A DNA stretch of 64,000 bases, from contig JABMCL010002924.1 of assembly GCA_018857735.1 (NCBI GenBank), positions 62,001-126,000 on the forward strand. Direction: 5' to 3'. This DNA comes from Alviniconcha marisindica (Eukaryota; Mollusca; Gastropoda; Provannidae). Each line of letters begins with the position of its first letter. The stretch's first letter is position 1. The position numbers and the translations under genes are program-made. Below are positions 23,933 to 34,259 of this stretch, piece after piece. Under the pieces are notes generated by a model, which saw only the letters and a list, made by a program, of their open reading frames with translations, was not told the DNA's origin and did no database searches.

Positions 23933-23954
23933 CATGCAAGGTGACAAACCTTGA

Positions 23955-24998
23955 TTTTGTTACAAACCATTGTCAGTACATTAGTGTTTTTTGTAGTTTT
24001 ATATGTATATTTTGTATTGGTTATAACTTATATATATATATTATTTTTTTTAAAGGTGGTGATTTTGATTTGTCTTTCTGAAAGTAAAACTTTAAAATGT
24101 TTCTTGGCAACAATAAATATGGATGCTTTCCCTTTGATGCTGTCCCTTTGACTGCAGTTTTGATTTTTGGTATCATTATCATAATGGTCCTTCCACAAAG
24201 GGTAGTTAAAATCATTGTCTGTCTTTGAGGACACTTTTGGTAAAACTTGTTTAAAGAAAGCAGTATTCTTAAACTTTTGTTTGGTTTTGGATAGGGCTGT
24301 TTCTTTTGAGAACAAAAAAAATTCAGCAGACATTTTATAACAAGTTTTGAGCAAGAGCTAGGTCATGTGACCCACTGGCAAACCATTCTGTTTCTCTTAT
24401 GCCACTTTTCTGTACAGACAGATCTTTTAGGCTGCTCCAATATTCATCCCCAGACTGGAGTTAAACTCTCAGTGTTTTAGTCAAGACAGTTTAAAGTATT
24501 TCCACTTCTTTTTCTTGAAGTATTTTTGGCTTGTCTTTGTGCTGTTTTGGCAGGTAGTATTTGGGTAAACACAGGTTAAAAGGAAATAGAAAAGAAACGA
24601 AAGAATTGAACACAAAGTAATAAGTTTTGTGTAATCTGTTTTGTTTTCTTTTATGATAGATATAATTTCCATTTGTTTGTCCTCCATGCCTGACACACTT
24701 GGAACAGCCAAACTGAGGAAGATTATTACTTGTAATCTACATTTGGTTTGCACTTTGGCTATCACTTTGCTTACATATATCAGAGTGTTCAAGTTCAAAA
24801 TGTTATTGTTGAACCCTTAAGATTTGGTAACATCAGTAATGTTGGTGTGTCTTATTCTTAGTTTGTGAATGTTTTTTGTTTGCTGTTTACTGTATGCGCA
24901 CCGGTATGGTAAGTAATTGTGTTTGTTTCAGTAATAACTTTGTGTTGGGATGATAAGATGTCTTGCATTTTGGTGATGAGGACTTGTTCGCTTTGCAG
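23955..24998 (+). other. DGCR8 intron, AT-rich, no feature seen
   Basis: Short frames only, no recognisable coding. The last 20 bases supply the acceptor of the next exon. Confidence 0.5.
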
Positions 24999-25091
24999 AA
25001 GAAGGAGGTCAATGAGGTGAAACGTCATCGTCCAAACCAAGCCATTCTTGATAGACTGAGAGAAGAAATGAAGCGGCTCAGTGCACAGAAG
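24999..25091 (+). CDS. DGCR8: DGCR8/Pasha exon: Drosha-binding C-terminal tail
   Basis: The acceptor CGCTTTGCAG ends at 24998 and the donor GTGAGT starts at 25092. The 31 codons begin KKEVNEVKRHRPNQAIL and continue DRLREEMKRLSAQK. They align with the conserved C-terminal helix of vertebrate DGCR8 (KPNLHIL, then LxEEMKRLAEE), known to bind the Drosha RNase III domains. The five visible exons give about 135 residues from GMGDT to the stop, against about 143 for the human segment, so at most a few residues could be in an exon I missed. Confidence 0.92.
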
Positions 25092-25870
25092 GTGAGTTTG
25101 TTCATGAGACTAACACAAAAAAGTGGGACACTGTTTTTGACTTGCATGCATACAATATGGTGAGTCTGTGTATTGGTATGTGTTAGCCTTTGGTCAGACA
25201 GTTTGGTGTGTTGAAAACTGTAACATTTCATTTTCTTGTCTGTTCTTGTTCCAAACTACTTGTGATTTTTAAACAAAAATCAATGAAGCTGTGAACTACA
25301 TGAAAAAGAATCAAAATCATATTTACTGGTTTTACTGCATGATCAAACTTAAATGGTTAGAGTTGGAAAGAAGTAAGAAGAGAGAGAGGTCACGGCCTCA
25401 TTTATTATTCATGAAAGTGGGTCCAAATATCATTTTTTTGTACAAACTGTCAATGTTTGTGTCTTGTTTAATGCCTACGTTCAGTAAGTGGTGTTAGGGT
25501 GGTCAGATATTTTGAACAGGAGATCTGTCACTGCCTCTTGTGGCTGCTTACAAAAGTGAAGCTAGTTTCCTGCTTGCTGGCTTTTGGCAAGCTCCACCTC
25601 CACCCTCTCCATCAGTAGGAAGTCCTGGGACTTCCCTTGCTCAGCCACATGGGACCCACTGATGGTGCATGGAAACCGGGCTGTCTTGTACTTGAAAGAA
25701 AATGCTAACAGCAGTAAACTCTGACCCTACCTTTTGAAGATTCTCTAATATGTCATTAATATTAGCTGCTTTAGTGTGTTGAAAATCTTTGATAGCTATG
25801 GAAGTGAGGTTTTCGGTGTGTTAGTGGATGGTTTTAGGTAACAGTAACAATCAGTAGGGCGTGTCAAAAC
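25092..25870 (+). other. DGCR8 last intron, no feature seen
   Basis: Unremarkable AT-rich sequence. Confidence 0.5.
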
Positions 25871-25899
25871 CATTACATCCCAGCCCCCCACACCCACCC

Positions 25900-26188
25900 C
25901 CTCTCTCTGTGTGCATGGGTTTGTCTTTCTCTGTCTCTTTGCATGTATTTGTCCTCTGTGTGTGCATGTTTGTCCTCTCTCTCATTGTGCATGTGTTTAT
26001 CCTATCTCTCTGTGCATGTGTAATTCCTCTCTATCTCTCTGCATGTTTTTGTCCTCTCTCTGTGTGCATGTGTTTGTCCTATCTCTTTGTGCATGTGTTT
26101 GTCCTCTCTCTCTCTCTCACTATCTGCATGTGTTTGTCCTCTCTATCTCTCTGCATTCTTGCATTTCTCTTCTCTCTCTCTCTCTCTC

Positions 26189-26258
<70 letters not shown>
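25900..26258. repeat. Degenerate pyrimidine repeat ending in (CT)n
   Basis: Units of about 30-50 bases with TGCATGTGTTTGTCCTCTCT recur from 25930 to 26150 and end in a pure CT tract at 26195-26258. The Ser-Leu frames across it are artefacts. Confidence 0.9.
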
Positions 26259-26261
<3 letters not shown>

Positions 26262-27723
26262 GATGTCTGAGAACAGCTTTAAGTTCTCCACCTCCAAGAC
26301 AGTCAGTATCCACTTTCACCAACAATATGTTTTTTTCCCCAGACCCAAACATCCTTCTGGGAAAAATGCCTATAAAAGTAGTCAAAGAAGTGAAATTCCT
26401 TGGTGTCATTTTTGACACCAAACTGACTTTTAAAAATCATGTGCAATATCTTCAATCTTCCCGTCAGAAAGCTCTGGATATTCTGTGAGTAGTGGGACAT
26501 ACTGATTGGGGAGCTGATCGTATCATCCTGCTATGCCTGTACCATGCATTAGTCTGCTCCAAATTGGATTACAGATGCATTGTGTACGGATTTGCCTGTC
26601 AGTTGATTCTAAAGCAATTGGATCCGATCCACCATCAGGGCTTGCGTATTACATTGGGGGCTTTTCGCACATCTCCTGCCCAAAGCCTCTACATGGAGGC
26701 ACCATCCTAAGCCTCTAGCTGTCTGAAACTTTCTTTAAACTATGTTCTTAAACCCAAATCTCTGCCAGAATCAGTGTCGAAAATTCCACCTCTTGGCATC
26801 CATATTCTACCGCACCTAGAAAAATTCAGTATTAATCTAAACCTGATTGACATTGCTTCCTCTGTGGACATCACCCCTTGGACATTTTCTGTTCCTACAG
26901 TTCGTCTCGATTTAACAAAATTAAAAAAAGATACAACCAACCTGGAAACATATAAACAGTTCTACTTGCAACTTATTTCAGAATATCCTTCATCAAAAAT
27001 TGTTTACCTGTCTGCTTCCAAACAACAGTTCTATATATACTGCAGAGTTGCGGGCTATTCTTTTGGCTCTCAAACATGTTTGTTGTTACATGGGAAGATT
27101 GTTTTTGATATTGTCCATCTTTCTGTCATCTTTACAGTCAATATTTCACTTAAGCTGTGATTATCTAATCTTAGTTCAGATTTTGGAATTATATATGGAA
27201 ATGACAAGAGATGGGTGGAAGATTGTTTTTGTCTGGGTTCCTGACCATGTTGGCATTAAAGGAAATACAGCTGCAGATTCTGCAGCTAAGGATGCCTTTG
27301 ATGGTGACATCTCAGTTGAGCTCATCCCATTCTCAGACTTAAACTCATGCGCAAACAAATATATATTAGAACTATGGCAGTCTGAGTGGGATGAGTTCCT
27401 GGGAAATAAATTACATAAAATATTTCCAGTTTTAAAAGAATGTATTGTTTGTCCTCTGACAAACAGAAAGGAAGAGACTGTGATTGTACATTGGCCATTC
27501 TTTTATTACTCATTCCTTTTCATTGAAGGGTGAGGAGCTGCCAATGTGCATTGGACGTGATGAACTTTTAACTATTGAACATGTTTTACTTACTTGTTCA
27601 GATCTTATTGAAATAAGAGAGAGCCACTTTACAGCTCAGTCACTGCATGTGTTGTTTCAGGATATTTCACATGAGAAGAGTTTTAACTTTTTGAAAGAAA
27701 TCAATATTTTTGGAAAAATTTAA
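26259..27723 (+). mobile_element. LINE with RNase H domain, 3' half
   Basis: After the CT tract come KEVKFLGVIFDTKLTFKNHV (RT end), CSKLDYRCIVYG, LDPIHHQGLR, and then an RNase H region. Its late part is well kept at 27200-27320: FVWVPDHVGIKGNTAADSAAKDA, with the conserved His and final Asp. The tail reads GEELPMCIGRDELLTIEHVLLTC. RT followed by RNase H in this order fits I-superfamily elements. Frameshifts near 26710, 27160 and 27530 disable it. It lies in the DGCR8 last intron in sense orientation and shares its family with the - strand copy at 34260-35630. Confidence 0.88.
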
Positions 27724-27729
27724 ACTTGA

Positions 27730-28280
27730 GATCACTTTTGGTTATGTTTGTATCTTATTCACCTTTTAAGTATGGTTTTAAAATTGTACATATACCAGTT
27801 TTAACACGTATACACTTATTTTTTTCAAAAATATGATGACAGAATGTGTATCACCCTGACATAACCGCACTGGTTGACTCGGTTTAAAACACCAGTTTGC
27901 TTACTTACTTGGATGTGAGGTCCACAATGGACAAAACCACAGAAACCCTGCATTGTTTCCATTTTGAAGCAGGATATAGTGACATGAGAACACAATGTGC
28001 AATGTGTGCATTTTAATTAATTAGAAACATTGAGAGGCATCACTAGTGATCACTCTGACACAGAGTGGTTTTATTTTAAAATGGTTAACTAATTTGTACT
28101 TTTCAAAATTATGTAATTATTTTGTTTTCATCAGCAATAATATGAGGGCGACACCATAGTTGCCAGCTGCACAAAATCTGGGATTGTCACAACAACAATA
28201 TTTACATCAACATTGTGCAATGTCATCATAATTATGACCATCTATGGTTCCTTTTGAATTTAAAAATAAATAAATCTGGA
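27730..28280 (+). other. DGCR8 last intron, no feature seen
   Basis: The first part is probably the 3' untranslated tail of the preceding LINE; the rest is not recognised. Confidence 0.4.
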
Positions 28281-28390
28281 ACAGGAATTACTACTAGCGT
28301 TCTAAAACAAGATCCAAACATATAAAAGGTTCAAGAGAACACTATTTAGTTGGACAAAACACAACATGCAAATTATCAGGGTAATTCTCT
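28281..28390 (+). repeat. Dispersed repeat R1, copy 2
   Basis: Matches 221-345. It ends close to the hairpin at 28399. Confidence 0.7.
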
Positions 28391-28398
28391 TAATCAAG

Positions 28399-28507
28399 TG
28401 TACAACTGGGACAGTTATCTGCTTTTGGTTGAACTATGTTGTTTTCATGTCAAAGACATGAAAACAACATAGCTCAACCAAAAGCAGATAAGCATCCTAG
28501 TTGTACA
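28399..28507 (+). repeat. Long near-perfect hairpin (53-bp arms, 3-base loop)
   Basis: Left arm 28399-28451 pairs with right arm 28455-28507 around the loop AAA. The inner part (28415-28451 with 28455-28491) has one mismatch. The outer part has a small internal loop at 28412-28414 and one G-T pair at 28408. It lies in the last DGCR8 intron, so DGCR8 RNA could fold it. It could be a microRNA-like precursor, a palindromic relic of a foldback element, or part of the neighbouring mariner insertion. No seed match or expression can be judged from sequence. Confidence 0.95.
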
Positions 28508-28689
28508 TCGCATTTTTTACTGTTTAACAGTTGTTTTGCAGCTTGATAATGGGGACTGTCCCAAACATTTGCGTGTTGTTTTGTCCAAAAAAATCTTTTA
28601 ACCTTTTATTTATTTGGTTTTTGTTCATTTTGGCCAAACTTGTTCTAGATGGCAAACTGTTTGGTAAGGGTGACAGCTTTCCTGATATT

Positions 28690-29690
28690 GCAGAAACACC
28701 TTCACAGAGAGATTTTCATGCAACGATGCATTATGATTATCATCAGGGGAAGTCTTTCCAGCAAAAGCTTCCAAAGTTTGTCAAACTACTTTGGAGACCA
28801 GTCTGAATCCAGATCTACAGTTTACAACTGGTACAAAGAATTTCAGTTCAGCTGAACCACATTTGAAGACATCAACCATTGTGGCCATCCTGCGATCATT
28901 GCTATCAAACAAAGCATGGCCAAGGTGAAGTGTCTGATCAAGGAAGACCCACAAATTACAGAAAGTAAAATGAATGCAGTTTGAATCTTTCATTGGGAGG
29001 CATGGATGAGATCCTGTGTCATCACCTGGTTGTGCAGAAGCATTGTGCCCTTTGGGGCCCCACCAGCTGACCAAAGAACAGAGATGATGTAAAGTGGAGT
29101 GGTGCCTTCACATGCTTTGAAAATTTGACATCGGCAGGTCTGGGACTGGACTTGTTTTCCAGCATGACCCAGAAACCAAGAAGCAGTCTTCAGTGTGGCT
29201 TTTCACAGTTGCAGCCCACCTGTGAAATTGAAGAGACCAAGAAGCAGTTCCAAACAGATGATTATGGTCTTCTTCACTAAATCTGGACATGTGGCCTCTG
29301 TAAAGGAAGAAGGTCAATGCAAAGTAGTACATCAACATTTGTAGGTTGGATGCACACCATCTAAACATGGCCACCCGTGGCCTGCTGTTCACCATGACAA
29401 CGCAAGTGCCCACCCCACCATTGTCACTCTAGACTACCTACAAGAATATCATATTCATCTAGTCACAACCCCATGTGATTTCTTTCTGTTCCCTCAAATG
29501 AAGTAATAGTTGAAGGGAAAGCTGTTTTAGGGTGTCAAAGATGCTTGAGCCTTCTTCAAGGAGGTATTGCGGACATACTCGGTGAACGTGGTCTGGCCAC
29601 ATGGTTTCAAAGGATGACCAAAGGATGGGGTTATTTTGAAAAACTGGACTAGACAAGAAATCCACACATGCACCCAGATCTTAGCACCCA
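28690..29690 (+). mobile_element. Mariner-type transposase relic
   Basis: The N-terminal helix-turn-helix region reads SESRSTVYNWYKEFQF (28800-28850) and is followed by DPQITESKMNA. The catalytic part keeps FFTKSGHVASVKEEGQ, then HHDNASAHPTIVTLDYLQEY (29390-29450) and PCDFFLFPQMK (29470-29503), which are mariner-family landmarks. Several stop codons and frameshifts interrupt it. It is in the last DGCR8 intron, sense strand. Terminal repeats were not identified. Confidence 0.88.
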
Positions 29691-29876
29691 GCAACTTTTG
29701 GGGTCACCAATTCAATAGCTCAGATGTTAAGTGCTGGTATGAACAAATCATGATTGATACGATTTGAATAGTAATAATGAAACATGACAACAGCAGAAAA
29801 TGAACCAAGTGCATGAAGTGTTGATTGCATCGAATGTTGAATGTGATTCTGATTCAAAACATGTTTATGTTTTCAG

Positions 29877-29954
29877 GATGCTATCAAGTCTCATGGTCGA
29901 CTGGTGGTGAACAGTGAAGATCTACCCAACAAAGTAACCAGTGTTGACTTGTGA
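29877..29954 (+). CDS. DGCR8: DGCR8/Pasha terminal exon with stop codon
   Basis: The acceptor TTATGTTTTCAG ends at 29876. The 25 codons begin DAIKSHGRLVVNSEDLPNK and end VTSVDL, then TGA at 29952-29954. The ending resembles the vertebrate DGCR8 C-terminus, which ends in CTVDV. Phase 0 matches the preceding exon. Confidence 0.85.
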   Translation, partial: DAIKSHGRLVVNSEDLPNKVTSVDL

Positions 29955-30538
29955 TGCTAGACCTGGAACTTCATGGATTTCATACTGAAGCAAATATGCT
30001 TTAAGGTGCAGAGGTGCCTTAATGTTTACAGAGCACCCGAAGGATGCCACAATCTAACAGAGCTTCTTAACTCAGCTGAATAATATGAAGCAATGTTTTT
30101 AGCTATAATGTGGCAAAGAACTGAATGCAGTTTTTTCTTTAAGAGCATTTAGGCCAGGTCTTCAACCATTGCCAGGTGATACCAGGTGATATCTACTGAA
30201 CTTTGTCCAGTCAGTCCTGTTTTAGTAACTGGGACAGCATTCTCCAAAAGTGACACTGCCAGTTGTTTGTTCTTCATAACAATTGAGTTTATTTGACTTT
30301 GCATGACTGTATCACACATTGACCAGATCATGCACACAATGATTTTGGCAGACACATACAATGAGTTTGGCAGAAATGTATTTCAAAAAGATATGCCTTC
30401 ACAAAACATGTTTTTCTGACATTAATTATACAAGAAAACAAAGTGAAAACTTAAATGTTGGTACAGTATTTTGTGTAAAAATATCTCACTTATTAGTTTC
30501 ATATTGGCAATTGCATTAAAAAAAAAAAAAAAATAAAC
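29955..30538 (+). other. Probable DGCR8 3' untranslated region
   Basis: No coding. The first AATAAA is at 30532-30537, directly after an A-run (30518-30533), but it sits two bases before the ATG of a possible next exon. The true poly(A) site is therefore unclear. Confidence 0.4.
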
Positions 30539-30618
30539 ATGACTGGGGTGTACAAAGCATCATTGGTTGTCATAGCTGGCCTGACAGCCACTGCATCCTC
30601 TGCAGCCTTATTCCTCAG
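30539..30618 (+). CDS. Possible first coding exon of a small membrane protein
   Basis: An ATG at 30539 opens 26 codons, MTGVYKASLVVIAGLTATA followed by SSAALFL, plus two bases before a strong donor CAG|GTAAGA (30619). The product would start with a hydrophobic anchor. The layout of a Lys followed by a short hydrophobic stretch recalls small mitochondrial assembly proteins such as PET117, but similarity is too weak to name it. No matching second exon was found downstream. It could be chance. Confidence 0.3.
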
Positions 30619-31295
30619 GTAAGAACATCTAATGAGCTTGGTTCATTCATTCCTGCTTGTATCAGTTATAAGGGAGTTTTACAGTTCAGCATAAAATCAA
30701 TGGAACATTTTAACACAAAGTCCTAGATTTTAAATATTTAATAGAAAAGAGTTTGGAAAATGGGCTCACCAATAAAAGAAGAGATAAAACAACATAGCAT
30801 GTATGTCTTAATCAATAATAAGTGAATAACTGTGCTCAATAACTTTTATTTGCAAGTTGTAGTGTACAATTACAGCTGCAGAAAGAACATCAATGTCAAA
30901 AGCCGTACCTGCTCCCTGTCTTGTCTCTTATCAGTGAGAATCAACACACAAGGGAGTTAATTAGTGCTTGAAACAAATGCAACAAGAAAGACCTGAGTCA
31001 CCTACAGTAACTCTCACATCCTCCCCCTTCTCAGTGAGTCTGTTTTTCAAGTTCTTTTCCATTCTGTTACTCTCTCCAGCAACCATTAGCTTGTTTTCTG
31101 TATTTAGTTCACTTGAACAACAGTTTTGAGAATGCTCATCCATTTAAAATAAAAAACTGCACACAATTGAGTGGCTGCTTTTCCCCCCTCTTTTGTTTAG
31201 GCTGTTTGAAGTAGATCTATCACACTTTGCATTATGATTAAGTGACCTTGACATATTTTCAAGATTACATTAAGACAAAAGACCAACAACAACAA
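30619..31295. other. Spacer, no feature seen
   Basis: AT-rich. A G-run at 31297-31308 and an (AAT)n tract at 31322-31345 follow it. Confidence 0.5.
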
Positions 31296-31439
31296 GGGGG
31301 GGGGGGGGGATATTTTTACATAATAATAATAATGATAATAATAATAAAAGTCTTTTTAAAGAGCAAAATCTTGTCCCCAGAGACTATTCTAAGCACACAC
31401 GCACACACACAGCAGCACCTACACACACAAGAATTCTGA

Positions 31440-31885
31440 CTATACAAAACTAAATATACACAGCTTAAAATGGGCAGCAAGTGCCTGGGAGACTTGGAAT
31501 GGATAAAGACGCATGGAACAGAAAACATGGCAGGTCTACAATTTTGGGAAAAGAAATGTTTTTAGATTAGATTTGAATGGGTCCAGAGAGGGCTTCTGTC
31601 CGAGAGGAAGGGGATGGTCATTCCATGTTGATGGACTGAAAACAGAAAAGGCACAGGAACTAACAGTGGAGAGTCTGGTGTGAGGAATCTGGAGGCTGAG
31701 ATTATCAGAAGTGGAGCAGAGAGTATGGGAGGGCGTGTAAAGTTGAAGACCGCCACAGAGATAAGACGGTGCAGTGCTGGTGATACATTTATACCACAGA
31801 GTGTTTATCTTGTACTGAATTCTTTGTTGGATTGGAAGCCAGTGGAGAAATTGAAACAGAGGTGTTATGTGGTCAGTTTTATGTA
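31440..31885 (-). mobile_element. LINE 3' fragment
   Basis: On the - strand, 31870-31560 reads LHWLPIQQRIQYKIN-like coding, APSYLCGGLQLYTPSH, and DPFKSNLKTFLF with SRFLTPDSPLL-like pieces, the usual CR1/L2-type C-terminus. The 3' tail lies towards the (AAT)n at 31322-31345. Confidence 0.82.
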
Positions 31886-31889
31886 ATTA

Positions 31890-32407
31890 GTGTGATTAGA
31901 CTGAAAAATTGTTCTTGTAAACTGGTGCAACAAATGATATGTCATGAGCTTTTGGGTATATATTCTTAATTACTTTGTTTTATCAAGAAAGGTTGTGCAA
32001 GTCTGATTTGGATTCACAGCCAGCCAGCTCTCCCTGGCAGAAACACTGAGACTAACTACAGTTCCTTTCTAATCACCCAACCTGTGCTGAAACACGCTCA
32101 TTCTGCTGCATGTCTTATTCTCAAAACACCATGCTACATAAACAGTTCCAATGGCTATTAATTTCAGAACACATCAGATATAAAAATGCATCTATATTTT
32201 CATCAAACTCTCTGTTTTTACTTCCTCTTTTTGGTATTATTCTGGCTCACATTAAAATTAAAATAAATTCAACAAGACATTCTGATTTTGTTGAAAACTG
32301 ATGTGAAATGTGTCAGACTTCACCTGAGGTTTTACCTATAATCACTTTGTGGCATCATAGGGTTAAAACTGACCTTAAGCTTTTTATCTGATTTGTTTGT
32401 ACGGTTA
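31890..32407. other. Spacer, no feature seen
   Basis: Nothing recognisable between the LINE fragment and the TTAA element. Confidence 0.5.
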
Positions 32408-33470
32408 TTAAAGGGGAACTGAACTGAAGAAGCAACATGGACCCTGTCAATAGACCCCTTTTGTTTATTCCTCAGGCACAGTGACAACCAGAGTTCTACA
32501 ACTTGTCCAAACCAGACATAGGGGGAATGTGCTGACACTGACTTTATGTGTACTGAGAATAGACTGGGTTGAATCATTTTACAAATGCTAGTGCAAGTAC
32601 AATGCAATACAAATACATGTACCACACCCACACCCACAAATTTATTCATAATAAATGCATAAAATGAAAATTTGCCTTTTTGGTCACTTGAATTCCACAC
32701 ACACAAAGGATAATTAGACAATTCAACATAACAAAGATAAAAGTATACAAATAAAACAGAGTAAAACATCACCTTTGAGATCAATTAACTGCACAGTCAT
32801 TACTTCTATTCCTACCCTCCACCACCTCTCCATTCGTAGCCAAAGCTTTTGGATATAGCCACAGCAGTTTGGGGTCGATCTTTTAATTGTTAAAAATTGA
32901 CATTTGAAAGTCGCAAAAGTGCTGCTAATTGTGACCAGCAGTTGGTATCACAAACAAGGCTGGCATGTGTGGCAAGAAAGAGTTCTGAAAACTCAGGGTG
33001 GTCATTTGATTCAAGTTTCCTGTCTCCTCTCACGTTTTTCTGCCTAGTCTTCTTGCTAATGGGCCTGACTCTTTTTCCCAGAAATTGCTTTTGCATATGG
33101 CTGTTGTTGGTGATAGTTGTGGGTGGTGTCTGCAGCTCATTCCGTTATGCATTTACTTTTGTATAAATATTGATAGAATAAAATGAAGCATGCAGATGGA
33201 AATATTTGCACAAAACTAGGTTGCATGTGCACTACCTCATATTGAAGGGTCACATTTTGCGCCCGGTTACAAGTTAGCAACAGTTGGAGCTTCCTAAAGT
33301 GTTACTGGAAAAACAGGTGCATTCTTGCCTGTAGCCTGTAGGGCAGTCTATTGTAGAAAAGGACAATCTATTGTATGTCACTTATTTTTAGGTCGTGACA
33401 GATTGACTTGACGCTGCTTGATTGTTCATGTTTTCAGGCCAACTGCATCTTTCATTCAGTTCCCCTTTAA
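32408..33470. mobile_element. TTAA-flanked DNA transposon, non-autonomous
   Basis: TTAA at 32408-32411 is followed by AGGGGAACTGAA, and TTCAGTTCCCCT ends at 33466, followed by TTAA at 33467-33470. The termini are perfect inverted repeats for 12 bases and remain similar for about 22 with a one-base gap. The element body is 1055 bp (32412-33466). TTAA duplications are made by piggyBac and Kolobok transposons. There is no transposase coding: the longest internal frame (32332-32784, -) runs over the boundary and matches nothing I know. Confidence 0.8.
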
Positions 33471-33739
33471 ATACAGTGACCAGATCACCCATGATATGGT
33501 GTTTTTGACTTTGGTGGTGGTGTTCAGGGAAGTGATTTGGGTCAGATGCATCACACTTGATTGTAATGTTGAGGAGATGAACACAGCACATGTAGATCTT
33601 TTTCATCGATTTGAAAATTTCACCTTTGCCAAAACTGCACAGTCTTGTTATACTCCATTAAAACTGAAAAGGCTTTCGTTTGTCATATGTGTTTTGATCT
33701 TTTGACTGCAAGTTCTCTGAAGGTGGGTCCACATGATTG

Positions 33740-34200
33740 CACATACATGCACAGATGTATGTCTGTGTGTGCGTACGTTTGTGTCCATTCATGTGTGCAT
33801 TTTTGTATGTATGTACGTATATGGGGCTGTATGTTAGTAGGTGTGTGTATCCATATGTGTGAGAGCACTCATGTGTGCATACACAAGTTGATGAGTGTGT
33901 GTGTTCATGTGTACTGTGTGTGCATGTGTGTATTCACGCAAGTGTGTGTGTGTGTGCATGTGTGTATTCGCGCAAGTGTATGTGTGTGCTCATGTGTGGA
34001 ATCGCATGTGCCCACATTCGTGCATACCAAATGCTTCATGTGCATGCAGGCGAGCAAATGTGTCTCTGTGTGTATGCATTTGCTGTTGCATTTGTTTTTG
34101 TGTGTGCTTGTGTATGTGTGCTTATGCACACACACACATATGCAGCAAACTCCTGCGCACATGTACAGCCACTCACACACAAACATATACTAGCACACAC
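33740..34200. repeat. Cryptic TG/CA-rich repeat
   Basis: Interrupted GTGTGTGCATGTGTGTATTC-type units. A 30-40 base unit is repeated at 33915-33990. The Cys-Val-rich frames are artefacts. Confidence 0.8.
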
Positions 34201-34259
34201 AGTTTTCAGTTATGTGACTCATCCTGGGGTAACCATGTGCAGTTGATGGGACATTAAAA

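Noticed and set aside
24862..24909. Extra DGCR8 exon between TTCTTAG and GTAAGT
   Set aside because: The 48 bases are open but hydrophobic and unlike DGCR8, and the phase-0 exons on both sides already join well.
32332..32784. 150-codon - strand frame as a gene
   Set aside because: It crosses the left border of the TTAA element and has no family similarity; element insertion created it.
33645..34193. 182-codon Cys/Val/His-rich frame as a cysteine-rich secreted protein
   Set aside because: The Cys comes from TGTG repeats, several shifted frames look the same, and there is no regular Cys spacing.
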